NCBI RefSeq assembly: GCF_026625745.1
Contig: NZ_CP113061.1
Coordinates: forward strand, 558,001 to 622,000
From: Asticcacaulis sp. SL142
GTDB taxonomy: Bacteria > Pseudomonadota > Alphaproteobacteria > Caulobacterales > Caulobacteraceae
Reading direction: 5' to 3'
DNA: 64,000 bases
This document shows, in pieces, positions 38,429 through 47,139 of this stretch. The translations under genes and the position numbers were made by a program. The stretch's first letter is position 1, and the number at the start of each line of letters is the position of its first letter. The notes under the pieces are model-generated. The model saw only the letters and a list, made by a program, of their open reading frames with translations. It had not been told where the DNA came from and ran no database searches.

Positions 38429-39570
38429 TCAGTTTTGTGCGGCAGCGATCCCAATCGAAGGAACGTAGAAGGAGGCAATCTTATCGATAAACCGTTGCGG
38501 GTCGCTGCCAACAAGATTGGTCAACACCACGACTGCAAGATCATCATCTGGGTAAATGAAGAAGGCAGCGCGCCCGCCACCTATGCCGCCCACTATCCTG
38601 TGCGGCGTAATGCGAACGATTGGCCAGCCCATCGCCCATTCGTTGCGATCTCCATTGTTGAGAATGGCCGTCCAGAGGCGCTTTAAACTGTCAGGCTTCG
38701 CCAGAAGCTTTCCTGCTTGAAGCGCGATTATCCAACTCGCTATCTCTTGCGCCGATGCATTCATACCAGCGCCGGTTCGCGTAAAGGGCGGCAGATCGTC
38801 CCGCCAACGGCCCAACTGGTTTGTCACGGCTCCGCCGTGACCCGCTCCATAGAAGCTATAGGGCGTCGCCGCGTGTCGCCGCGTCCGGAATAATATCATA
38901 GCCATCGCCAAAACGAACATGAGTCATGCCGGCCGGCCTGAACTGATAGGCCGCGAAATAGTCGGTAAACGGCAACGCCACTTAGCTTGTCAATGATCTG
39001 CGCCAGCAACGCATAATTGGTCTGGTTATACTCGAAGCGTGTCCCGGGCGCGGATTCCACTGGCAACGCTTTGACTGCTGCCCATGCCCCCTCCTCGGTC
39101 CCGCCGCCGATTAAACCGGTGCTGCCTATAATATCAGGCAGGCCGGAGGTGTGCGCGAGAAGTTGATGGACACGGACATTGCGCTATGTGGTCGGCAGGT
39201 CGCCGATATAACGCGAAACGGGTGCATCGAGATCGAGCTTTCCGGCCTCAACCAACTGCATCGCCGCGACTCCGGTAAACGACTTTGTCGCCGAGTTGAT
39301 AGGAAACACCGTATCTGGCATCACTGCGACCTGATGCTCGATGTTCGCGACCCCGAAAGCCTCGGAAAAGATGATACGCCCGTTCCTCACGACCGCGATC
39401 TGCGCCCCAGGGATATGCTTCGCAGCTATCTGCTCGCGCATGAAGGCCCGTGCGGCGACATTGGCATCTCGAATGGAGACTTGGGTGGTTGCTGCAGAAT
39501 TGGTTTGCGCCGCGCAGGGAACTGCGATCATTAGGGCAACGACGAGCGTCATCAATACAGTTCTAAGCAC
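38429..39570 (-). pseudogene. Serine beta-lactamase-like (class C fold) hydrolase, multiply frameshifted
   Basis: The start GTG at 39570 has GGAGAGG eight bases upstream and opens into a signal peptide (LRTVLMTLVVALMIAVPCAA). The catalytic SxxK is in INSATKSFTG, in a segment running to about 39184. Then HQLLAHTSGLPDIIG and FEYNQTNYALLAQIIDKLSG appear in another frame, FTDYFAAYQFRPAGMTH in a third, and PYSFYGAGHGGAVTNQLGRW to PSIGIAAAQN in the last. At least three indels break it. Intact relatives are esterases or D-aminopeptidases as often as lactamases, so no resistance is implied. Confidence 0.85.
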
Positions 39571-39846
39571 GACAGGAACCTCTCCGTCTTGGTGTAAACG
39601 GCGAAGCTCCGCCTTGGGATTTGGCAGGAGTATAAGTAAAAAGCTCACGAGCGCAACTCCGCCTGACTGACATGTCCATAAATCACCTCCAGTCTTATCT
39701 CCTAGTCGCACCATCCTTATGGAAACTTTATATAAAAACCAATAAGTTGGCACAATTCATTCAGGTGACGTTCAGCATCGAAGCTTTAAACTGAATGCGT
39801 GGTTTCAGATCGCAGTGACGCTCTGAACAAAAATGTGAGGTTTCCA

Positions 39847-40338
39847 ATGTCACGCAAGAATCAATCGAATTTTTCAAACAACAAATCCTCATCAATGGCC
39901 GCCGTCGTTTTAGGCTTTGGTCTGCTGATGGGCGCGCCTCTGGCCGCTCAGGCGCAAAACTATGACGGTTATTGCTATCAAAAAAGCAGCAATGCCCGCA
40001 CCAAAGGTACAGTCATCGGGGCCGTTGCCGGGGCTGCCGTTGGCTCAGGCGTTGCCGCTAAAGGCGCCAAGACCGAAGGCGGCATCTTAGGCGCGATTGT
40101 CGGTGGCGCAATCGGTAATCAGATTGGCAAGGAACACAAAGAAACGTCTCGCGCCAATTGCCTGAACAGCCGCTATTATATCTATGACCGGGGCTATTAC
40201 GATCCCCCCGCGCCACCCAATGGCTACCGGACGGTTTACTTTACGGATCGCCCTCAGTACGACAATTATTACGTACGTCACAACGGCCGCGAAGAACGGT
40301 GGGATCGCCGCAAGCATGGCAATCGTGATCGCTACTGA
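39847..40338 (+). CDS. Glycine-zipper (2TM) surface protein
   Basis: 163 residues from ATG 39847 with GTGAGG upstream. A cleavable signal (AAVVLGFGLLMGAPLAAQAQ) is followed by a glycine-zipper domain: TVIGAVAGAAVGSGVA, EGGILGAIVGGAIGNQIG. The rest is Tyr/Arg/Asp-rich (RYYIYDRGYYDPP, RREERWDRR-like) and probably extracytoplasmic. Such proteins are common outer-membrane or periplasmic components of unknown role. Single gene, closed by a terminator. Confidence 0.78.
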   Translation: MSRKNQSNFSNNKSSSMAAVVLGFGLLMGAPLAAQAQNYDGYCYQKSSNARTKGTVIGAVAGAAVGSGVAAKGAKTEGGILGAIVGGAIGNQIGKEHKETSRANCLNSRYYIYDRGYYDPPAPPNGYRTVYFTDRPQYDNYYVRHNGREERWDRRKHGNRDRY

Positions 40339-40350
40339 TCAGGCTTTAAG

Positions 40351-40378
40351 CGCCCGGAACATTCCGGGCGTTTCTTTT
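40351..40378 (+). terminator. Rho-independent terminator of the glycine-zipper gene
   Basis: Stem CGCCCGGA / TCCGGGCG with a 4-base loop, then TTTCTTTT, 12 bp after the stop codon. Confidence 0.88.
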
Positions 40379-40399
40379 GTGTGAGGCTCCGTTACCCAT

Positions 40400-41362
40400 A
40401 TGTCCGAAGCTTTTATTCTGTTGTCATCACCGCCTACCATTTTCGTGCAGGATGAAATCAGAGGCTTTGCGGATAAGGTTATAGATCCATGGGCCTCAGA
40501 GGCTCCCCAAAGCACTATTGAGTCTAAAGCCCATTCGGTTCGCGCTATTATCAATTGCAACTCCCGACTGAGCATCAATGCAGAATATATGCAGAGCTTT
40601 CCCAAACTCGAATTTATTGCCAGCCATGGCGTAGGCTATGACAATATCGATGCCGTATGGGCGGCGCAAAACGGCATCATGGTCACCAATACGCCAGATG
40701 TATTGACCGAAGATGTTGCCGATTTGGCTATGGGATTACTGCTCAGTACCGTGAGGATGGTGCCGCAAGCCGATAGATTTGTACGATCCGGCGGCTGGCG
40801 AAAAGGCCCCTTCCCGCTATCTGCATCTTTACAAGGCCGCAGGATAGGGATTGTCGGGCTTGGGCGTATAGGCCGGGCCATAGCCAGACGGGCCGAAGCC
40901 TTTGATATAGCCATTTCATATCATGGCCGCCAAAGGCAGGCGCATGTGGATTATGATTACTATGCTGACCTGCTGTCCATGGCGAAGGACTGCGATATTC
41001 TGATCGTGGCGGCACCCGCAACGCCTTTGACCCGTCATATTATCAATGCCGAGGTCCTTAAAGCTCTGGGGCCGACTGGCGTACTTATAAATGTATCGCG
41101 CGGTAGTCTGGTTGATGAGGATGCCTTAATTCAAACCCTGACATCAGGAACCATTTCTGCCGCAGGACTTGATGTTTACGAAGATGAGCCCAATGTTTCG
41201 GCCACGCTTATTGACCTTCAAAACGTGGTATTACTGCCTCATATAGGGTCAGCCACCACAAACACACGTAAGGCTATGGCTCAACTGGTCGCGGCTAATG
41301 TCAGGGCCTGGTTATCCGGGCACGATCCTCTCACCCCGGTTCCTGAATGTTCAGGTTTTTGA
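40400..41362 (+). CDS. D-isomer-specific 2-hydroxyacid dehydrogenase
   Basis: 320 residues, NAD(P)-dependent. The Rossmann motif is GIVGLGRIGRAIARRAEA near 150-167. The catalytic Arg is in LINVSRGSLVDEDALI, Glu in DVYEDEPN and His in LPHIGSATTNTR. The fold fits the glyoxylate/hydroxypyruvate reductase and 2-ketogluconate reductase group. The substrate is not clear. Its last 12 bases overlap the end of a small convergent gene. Confidence 0.92.
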   Translation: MSEAFILLSSPPTIFVQDEIRGFADKVIDPWASEAPQSTIESKAHSVRAIINCNSRLSINAEYMQSFPKLEFIASHGVGYDNIDAVWAAQNGIMVTNTPDVLTEDVADLAMGLLLSTVRMVPQADRFVRSGGWRKGPFPLSASLQGRRIGIVGLGRIGRAIARRAEAFDIAISYHGRQRQAHVDYDYYADLLSMAKDCDILIVAAPATPLTRHIINAEVLKALGPTGVLINVSRGSLVDEDALIQTLTSGTISAAGLDVYEDEPNVSATLIDLQNVVLLPHIGSATTNTRKAMAQLVAANVRAWLSGHDPLTPVPECSGF

Positions 41363-41599
41363 CTTACGGGCGGCATCGGAGTGCCCATCCGGATCACCTG
41401 AGGGGTTTTGGGTGTTATTTGACGCACTGCTTTTCGCGTCACTGGTCTCATGAGGTCGCTCCTCATGTGTTGGACGCGGATCGTTTGGTGTTTTAATTTG
41501 TGGTCTTGCTGACGCACTTTTTGAGTAGCGGTCATTGGCTATGCCTTTGCCGTTGTGATCGCCGTCAGTTAATCGGTCATCACGAGTTTTCGTTGCCAT
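41351..41599 (-). CDS. Small, highly hydrophilic hypothetical protein
   Basis: 82 residues from ATG 41599, with a strong AAGGAG at 41607-41612. It has almost no hydrophobic residues and is rich in Lys, Asp, Ser, Asn, Pro and His (ATKTRDDRLTDGDHNGKGIA; PNDPRPTHEERPHETSDAKS). It is likely disordered in solution. I know no named family; stress-induced or seed-protein-like (hydrophilin) roles are possible guesses only. Confidence 0.65.
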   Translation of the reverse strand: MATKTRDDRLTDGDHNGKGIANDRYSKSASARPQIKTPNDPRPTHEERPHETSDAKSSASNNTQNPSGDPDGHSDAARKSKT

Positions 41600-41763
41600 G
41601 AAAGTCTCCTTTTGACTCAGAATGGCACCCGTCAAATAAGAGCGAAATTTCCGCCTCAGGCCGTATCTATAAATTTCCGGCAAGCCCTAATAGGCGTAAA
41701 GTTCTTACGTTAAGCGTTCAAGCTATATCGATTTTTTATAAGACGATCGCTTAGGCTTTGCCC

Positions 41764-42447
41764 ATGCATCGCTTCTACATCCCGAAATCTGAAAGTGAAG
41801 CGCGGGCAATTCAGGAGGAATTGCGCCGTGAAATTCGCCTGTTCGATGATTTTGATAAGATTGAGACCATAGCCGGTGTCGATGTCGGCTATGATATCGA
41901 GAATGGGCTGGCTCATGCATCTATTGTCACCATGTCGATTGATGATCTTAAACCCATCGAAGCGGTTGAAGCCTCAGTGCCGGTTGATTTCCCTTATATT
42001 CCCGGACTTCTGGCCTTTAGGGAAATACCTGCGGTTCTGGATGCACTTGATGGGCTGATAACCCGGCCGGATCTGTTCATGGTGGATGGTCAGGGCATTG
42101 CGCACCCCCGTCGCCTGGGCATTGCGGCGCATCTGGGTGTTTTATTAAACAAGCCTGCTATTGGCGTGGCTAAATCCCGACTGACCGGACGGTATGATAT
42201 GCCGGGGATACACAAGGGCGAACAGTCAGCGCTAATGGCGGGCGGAGAGCAGATCGGCGTTGTGCTACGGAGTAAGGATGAAGTTAATCCGCTTTTTGTG
42301 TCGCCCGGCCATCGCCTGAGCATGAAAACGGCCGTGGATATAACCTTGCGCTGCCTCACGCGGTTTAAATTACCTGAACCTACGCGACTGGCCGATAAAC
42401 TCTCTAAGGTTCGACCCGTTAAGCAAATGACACTGCTAAGTGCCTGA
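41764..42447 (+). CDS. nfi: Endonuclease V
   Basis: Nicks DNA 3' to deoxyinosine and other deaminated bases in repair. 227 residues from ATG 41764 (a TTG two codons earlier is the alternative). Active-site Asp lies in IAGVDVGYD. FPYIPGLLAFREIP, DGQGIAHPRRLGIAAHLGV (second Asp region), KPAIGVAKSRLTG and VSPGHRLSMKTA complete the family pattern. Converges with and overlaps the next gene by 12 bases. Confidence 0.95.
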   Translation: MHRFYIPKSESEARAIQEELRREIRLFDDFDKIETIAGVDVGYDIENGLAHASIVTMSIDDLKPIEAVEASVPVDFPYIPGLLAFREIPAVLDALDGLITRPDLFMVDGQGIAHPRRLGIAAHLGVLLNKPAIGVAKSRLTGRYDMPGIHKGEQSALMAGGEQIGVVLRSKDEVNPLFVSPGHRLSMKTAVDITLRCLTRFKLPEPTRLADKLSKVRPVKQMTLLSA

Positions 42448-43083
42448 GTCCGGGCTTTTACGACGGTAACCGGGCAACGAAAGCCTGAAAACAATTGCCA
42501 GTGCGCGTATGATAAATCCGGTTCCAAAAGCTATGGCTACAGCTAATGGCCTATCCACCTGAAGCCACGCCGTCATCACAACATAACTGCCGGCACCGAT
42601 AACCGCCGCGGTAGCATATATTTCCTGCTGGAGTACCAGAGAGGTTTCCTGGCATAAAACATCGCGGATGATGCCGCCAAACGTGGCTGTCATCACGCCC
42701 ATGCCGATCGCGACCATACCCGATGTGCCGTGAGCCAGAGCTACCTCGGCGCCAACAACCGCAAACAACGCCAGACCTGCGGCGTCGGCCCATAAAAGCC
42801 ATCTGTGCTTGAGTTCGATAATATGGGCCACAAAATAGGTCAGTGCAGCGCTGATAAGGCATATCCACAATATATGCGGCGCCCCTACCCAGCCCACCGG
42901 CGAAACCCCCAAAAGCAGGTCGCGTAATGTGCCGCCACCTATCGCTGTTATCGTGCCGACTAAAATAAAACTTATAATATCCAGATTTTTACGCGCAGCA
43001 ACTAAACCACCACTTACGGCAAAGACAACGGTCCCCGCAAGGTTAAGCCAATGAACAACAGGATCGATTATGTGGTTCAGCAT
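42436..43083 (-). CDS. UPF0126 / trimeric intracellular cation channel family membrane protein
   Basis: 215 residues with seven hydrophobic helices arranged as two similar halves, each with a Gly-Gly kink: AVSGGLVAARKNLDIISFIL with GGGTLRDLLLG, and ATFGGIIRDVLCQETSL. These are the TRIC-like repeats of YadS/YicG proteins. Bacterial members conduct K+ or small solutes; the physiological role is not settled. Confidence 0.88.
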   Translation of the reverse strand: MLNHIIDPVVHWLNLAGTVVFAVSGGLVAARKNLDIISFILVGTITAIGGGTLRDLLLGVSPVGWVGAPHILWICLISAALTYFVAHIIELKHRWLLWADAAGLALFAVVGAEVALAHGTSGMVAIGMGVMTATFGGIIRDVLCQETSLVLQQEIYATAAVIGAGSYVVMTAWLQVDRPLAVAIAFGTGFIIRALAIVFRLSLPGYRRKSPDSGT

Positions 43084-43149
43084 AGAAAATAACGGCCTTG
43101 GTTATGACGCGTCACTCTCTATCAGATATTAAAGGTTTTACCCAGTCGA

Positions 43150-43929
43150 TTAAGGCTGATCATAGGGGTCGCGCTCTGTCGGCGCATATAGTCCGGTGAT
43201 AACCCTTGCGGCAATACCGCCCGCATCGATGCGGCTACCGTACTTTGAGCATGGATCATTGTCTTTGGTATAGGTTCGCTTGGCGGGCGCTGGCTCCGGT
43301 GACATGATGCGCGCCGCTTCATCGGCAAAAGGTTCGGCAAACTGCAAGGCATCACCCAGTCGGGATAAGGAAGGTGTATCCGTGCCTACCGCCTGCGCCC
43401 TGCGCGCCCATATGATCGCTGCGATTTGTTGATTATCGCGCAACATTTCCGCTTCAGCCCCTAAGCCGCCTAATGATCCGGGCAGCCTTAACCCGACAGG
43501 ACCGGGAATGAACTGCCCTGCAACCGCCGCAACACCTGAGGCGGCAGCACCGGTAGGCTCAAACCAAGTGACGGCCATTTTGATTTCGGCGTCACTTTTC
43601 GTTTGCTCTTTTACAATTTCGTAGCGCTCCGATAGCTCGAAGCACATTTGAGCTTCAATTTCGCTCAATACAATCTGGCGCTCTTTGTCATTGAGCACAT
43701 AACGCGTATGCTCACCTGTGGCTAACACAGCCGGGTGCAGATACAGGCGTGTAACTTCATTGAGACCGGTAAGGTCGCGCTTTGCCTTGAAACGTGCGCG
43801 TCCTGCCTTTTGATCGGATAGTCCCTCGATACTGGATAAGGTTGTATGGCTGATATCCGGCGCGCTTACACAGGCTGAAAGCGCCAGCATGCTGATAAGC
43901 AATGCGAATATTTTACAATATGAAAACAT
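43150..43929 (-). CDS. DUF3313 family lipoprotein
   Basis: 259 residues. Lipoprotein signal ending LALSACVSAP. The mature part has VTRLYLHPAVLATGEH, VLNDKERQIVLSEIEAQMCF and DAEIKMAVTWFEPTG, then SLGGLGAEAEMLRDNQQIAA, which fits DUF3313. Function unknown, probably on the periplasmic face of the outer membrane. Confidence 0.75.
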   Translation of the reverse strand: MFSYCKIFALLISMLALSACVSAPDISHTTLSSIEGLSDQKAGRARFKAKRDLTGLNEVTRLYLHPAVLATGEHTRYVLNDKERQIVLSEIEAQMCFELSERYEIVKEQTKSDAEIKMAVTWFEPTGAAASGVAAVAGQFIPGPVGLRLPGSLGGLGAEAEMLRDNQQIAAIIWARRAQAVGTDTPSLSRLGDALQFAEPFADEAARIMSPEPAPAKRTYTKDNDPCSKYGSRIDAGGIAARVITGLYAPTERDPYDQP

Positions 43930-44069
43930 TGTTCACTCCCCTTTTCAGACCTGTTACGCTCAGGGGTTGAAAGTGGATGCGACAGGCTTCAGCATTTTTC
44001 GGATATTAAATATTTCAATTTTAGTAATCTGAGTTGCGCCTGAATAAAATGACAATCAGGGAGACGAAC

Positions 44070-45404
44070 ATGACTGATATATCACGCCGCAGGCTTATGG
44101 CAGTGACGGCGGGTATGGCGTTTGCGGGCACGGCATGCGCAACCGAAGCGGCACCCCCGAGCGATGAGTTTGTAACGGTAGAGGGCCTGCATTTTAAGCT
44201 CAAAGGCCAGACCTATCGTTTTGTCGGGGCTAATATCTGGTACGGAGCCTATTTGGGCGCCCCGGCAGCGTTCGGAAACCGCACCCGTCTGCTTAAGGAA
44301 CTGGACGACCTTAAAGCCCTTGGCGTCACTAATTTACGCGTACTGGCGTCTTCTGAACTGTCCCCTATCAATAACTCTCTGGATCCGGCGTTTAGCTCCA
44401 AAGATAAGGGCGTTTACAATCAGGATTTGCTGACCGGACTCGATTTCCTTCTGGCCGAAATGACCAAGCGCGATATGAAGGCGGTGCTTTACCTGACTAA
44501 CTTCTGGGAGTGGTCGGGGGGCATGATGGCCTATATTGATTACACGACGGGTAAGTTCATCAACAATGGTGACCCTAAATACCCGTGGCCCGCCTATGCA
44601 GATTACGCCTCTCAGTTCTATGCCAATCAGACCGCCATTAAACTCTATCATGACTATGTCCGGATGCTGGTCGCGCGCACCAATTCGGTAACAAAACAAG
44701 CCTATGTCAATGATCCGACCATTATGGCGTGGCAGCTATCTAATGAACCCCGCCCCGGCGGTGGCCCGGAAATCGCGGCAAAGAATATGCCGGTTTATCT
44801 GGAATGGATTTCTCAAACCACTAAGCTTATCCAAAACCTGGATAAAAACCACCTTGTCTCATTGGGACACGAAGGCCTGATGGGGGCCGTTGGCAACGAA
44901 CAGTTTGTCATCGATGCTCATAAAGATATCGATTATCTTACCGCGCACATTTGGCCACAGAACTGGAGTTGGGTTGATGGTGCGAATTTGCCGGGAACCT
45001 TTGCCGCTGGCGAAGCCAAGGTGCGCAAATATATCGACGATCACATCGCCATAGCTGAAAAAATCAAGAAGCCTCTCGTTTTCGAAGAATTCGGATTTCC
45101 GCGCGATAATGTGGCCTATGAACCTGGCACGCCAACCGAGTGGAAAGACAAGTTTTACAGCATGGTATACGGAGCTGTTGATACCGCCATTAAAACAGGT
45201 GGCCCTGTCATGGGGTCTAATTTCTGGGCATGGGGTGGCTCAGGGCGGGCTCGGCATAAGGACTATCACATGCGGCGCGGCGAAACCTCATATGTCGGCG
45301 ATCCGCCTCATGAGCCTCAGGGCTGGTATAGTGTATTTAATACCGACACCAGCACTCAGGCTTTGATCAAGGCCCATGCTGACGCGATAAAAGCTGTTCA
45401 CTAA
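44070..45404 (+). CDS. Glycoside hydrolase family 5 (endo-beta-1,4-mannanase type)
   Basis: About 444 residues from ATG 44070, with AGGGAG six bases upstream. Twin-arginine-like signal SRRRLMAVTAGMAFAG. The TIM barrel shows FVGANIWYGAYLG, LGVTNLRVLASSE, VLYLTNFWEWSGG, then AWQLSNEPRPGG with the acid/base Glu and VFEEFGFPRDN with the nucleophile Glu. NFWAWGGSG closes the site. The pattern (ANIWYGAYLG, NEPR, WAWGG) is that of GH5 subfamily 7 mannanases. Likely exported, cleaving mannan or related plant polysaccharide. Single gene with its own terminator. Confidence 0.9.
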   Translation: MTDISRRRLMAVTAGMAFAGTACATEAAPPSDEFVTVEGLHFKLKGQTYRFVGANIWYGAYLGAPAAFGNRTRLLKELDDLKALGVTNLRVLASSELSPINNSLDPAFSSKDKGVYNQDLLTGLDFLLAEMTKRDMKAVLYLTNFWEWSGGMMAYIDYTTGKFINNGDPKYPWPAYADYASQFYANQTAIKLYHDYVRMLVARTNSVTKQAYVNDPTIMAWQLSNEPRPGGGPEIAAKNMPVYLEWISQTTKLIQNLDKNHLVSLGHEGLMGAVGNEQFVIDAHKDIDYLTAHIWPQNWSWVDGANLPGTFAAGEAKVRKYIDDHIAIAEKIKKPLVFEEFGFPRDNVAYEPGTPTEWKDKFYSMVYGAVDTAIKTGGPVMGSNFWAWGGSGRARHKDYHMRRGETSYVGDPPHEPQGWYSVFNTDTSTQALIKAHADAIKAVH

Positions 45405-45409
45405 TAAGG

Positions 45410-45438
45410 CCGCACCGGTTGATCCGGTGCGGTTTTTT
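45410..45438 (+). terminator. Rho-independent terminator of the GH5 gene
   Basis: 9-bp stem CCGCACCGG / CCGGTGCGG, 5-base loop, six T residues; starts five bases after the stop codon. Confidence 0.92.
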
Positions 45439-45483
45439 CTTATCCTTAGTGTCAGGTCATGCCTTCAATGATATCAGATACTC

Positions 45484-45723
45484 ATGAACAGCCCTGAACA
45501 CATAATCGATGCGCGTGGACACCGCTGCCCAGTTCCAACCCTGAAACTGCGAAAATTGCTGGAAAACCTGGCTACCGGAACGGTCGTGACCCTATGGGTG
45601 GATGATCCTATGGCGCAGATAGATGTTCCACATTTTTGCAATAAAAATAACTATATAATTACATCATTTAACCATGAAGATGAATTCATGACGTTTGTGG
45701 TAACCTCCTCCCGAACCGATTAA
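45484..45723 (+). CDS. TusA-family sulfur-carrier protein
   Basis: 79 residues. The defining motif is DARGHRCPVPTLKLRKLL, with Cys in CPxP as the persulfide carrier. The beta-alpha fold (VVTLWVDDPMAQIDVPHFC) is complete. It moves sulfur for tRNA thiolation, molybdenum cofactor or other uses. About 80 bp upstream of the PopA-like gene, in the same direction. Confidence 0.9.
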   Translation: MNSPEHIIDARGHRCPVPTLKLRKLLENLATGTVVTLWVDDPMAQIDVPHFCNKNNYIITSFNHEDEFMTFVVTSSRTD

Positions 45724-45804
45724 GCCCTATCTTATGATTATAACTTCTGTATAAGAATCTGAACCAAACCAAGTATCTGCGTATCGATTCTGCAGGAGCC
45801 CAAA

Positions 45805-47130
45805 GTGACGCTGAATGCGCGCCTCCTCATCCTGAGCCGGAATGACGGCTGGTCAACGTACCTCGGTGACGCCATGGATCGTCTGGGGTGGAGAACCATC
45901 ACGGCTACGCATGAACGGGCAGCTATGGCCGCTATAAGCGATCTTCAGGTTGAAGCCGTGCTGATCGATGCCGATCATCCGGCAGCCTCGGCTGATCTGG
46001 TCTATGATCTGCGTACCGCCTGTCAGCCCCGCCGTCTGCCCATTATTCTGGTCACCGATAAGTCATCCTATGACATTCCCTCAGGGTGGGACATGGTGTT
46101 CAACTCTCAGGCCCACCCTCACCAGATCATGTTGAGGCTGGAGCATATGGTTCGCACCAATGTGGCCGAAGAGGAATATGATCTGCGGCGTGAAACCTTT
46201 GCTGATCTTAATATGTCCTCACTGGAATCGCTTGGGTTGGGTGCAGGCTTGCGCATACTTTCAGTAGGTGACCCCGATCCGGCGTTTTTGGGCCTCATGA
46301 ATACGTTACGCGTGCAGGGCGCTGAGGTTATTGGCGCCTTTTCAAGCTACAGTGCTTTTGACTACCTGCATGAAACAGAATTTGACACGGTAGTGCTGTG
46401 GGGCGGATCGACCCCCGCCGAGGCTTTGTCGGTTGCCGCCGGTATGCGCCGGAATACCCGTCTTTATCACACGCCAGTATTCCTGCGGCTGCAAAAAGCC
46501 GTGGAGATTGATGTCGGTGAGGCCTATTTGCGGGGCGTCAGCGATATCTCCTATCCCGAAACCACGGAGCCGGAAATTGCTGACCGGATATTGCGTCTGG
46601 CCAGAGCCTATCGCCGTCAGTTCACGATCCGCAAAGCTTTGGAGGGCCTGCGCAGTGGGTCGAAGATGGACAAAGGCACAGGCTTGTTCAGCCGTGATCT
46701 TTTTGCCTCCCACCTCGCCCGCCTGTCAAAGGCGGCGGCCGAACGCAATCGCCCGTTAAGCGTGTGCGTACTCAAGATCAGTGAGACGCCGGATATCGCC
46801 GCCGCTCGCTCTCGTAAGGCGCTCGAGCGCGCCATGCCGCAGATTGGCTCAATGATTTCACGTCTGGTTCGTGCCGAAGATACCGCCGGCAGACTTTCCC
46901 CGGAAGTTTTTGCATTGGCCCTGCCCGCCACCCCTTACGCAGCGGCGCAGAATGTTGGCGAACGGATCGCCGCCGTTATCGGTTGCACGGCCTTTGAGGC
47001 CGGTTCCGGCAAATCACCCTTTATCGTTGAATTCGATGTGGGGGTGGCCGAACTTATGCCCAATGAGCCCGCAGCCTCAGCCCTGATGCGTGCTGCCGCG
47101 GCCGTAAACCGGCGCCAGGAAGCGGTTTAA
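45805..47130 (+). CDS. popA: PopA-like tandem-receiver / degenerate GGDEF c-di-GMP receptor
   Basis: 441 residues from a GTG at 45805 with AGGAG six bases upstream. Two receiver-like domains (about 1-120 and 150-275) precede a GGDEF-fold domain (about 285-440). The usual GGDEF signature is replaced by RLSPEVFAL, so cyclase activity is unlikely. The product-binding I-site RxxD is kept (RAED, in SRLVRAEDTAG). This combination is that of Caulobacter PopA, a c-di-GMP-binding adaptor that helps deliver CtrA to ClpXP. The first receiver keeps a possible phospho-acceptor region (VLIDADHP). Converges on mfd with nine bases between. Confidence 0.85.
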   Translation: MTLNARLLILSRNDGWSTYLGDAMDRLGWRTITATHERAAMAAISDLQVEAVLIDADHPAASADLVYDLRTACQPRRLPIILVTDKSSYDIPSGWDMVFNSQAHPHQIMLRLEHMVRTNVAEEEYDLRRETFADLNMSSLESLGLGAGLRILSVGDPDPAFLGLMNTLRVQGAEVIGAFSSYSAFDYLHETEFDTVVLWGGSTPAEALSVAAGMRRNTRLYHTPVFLRLQKAVEIDVGEAYLRGVSDISYPETTEPEIADRILRLARAYRRQFTIRKALEGLRSGSKMDKGTGLFSRDLFASHLARLSKAAAERNRPLSVCVLKISETPDIAAARSRKALERAMPQIGSMISRLVRAEDTAGRLSPEVFALALPATPYAAAQNVGERIAAVIGCTAFEAGSGKSPFIVEFDVGVAELMPNEPAASALMRAAAAVNRRQEAV

Positions 47131-47139
47131 TCCGCACGC

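Noticed and set aside
38429-39570. Active beta-lactamase
   Set aside because: The gene is broken in several places, and the fold is more often that of esterases or peptidases.
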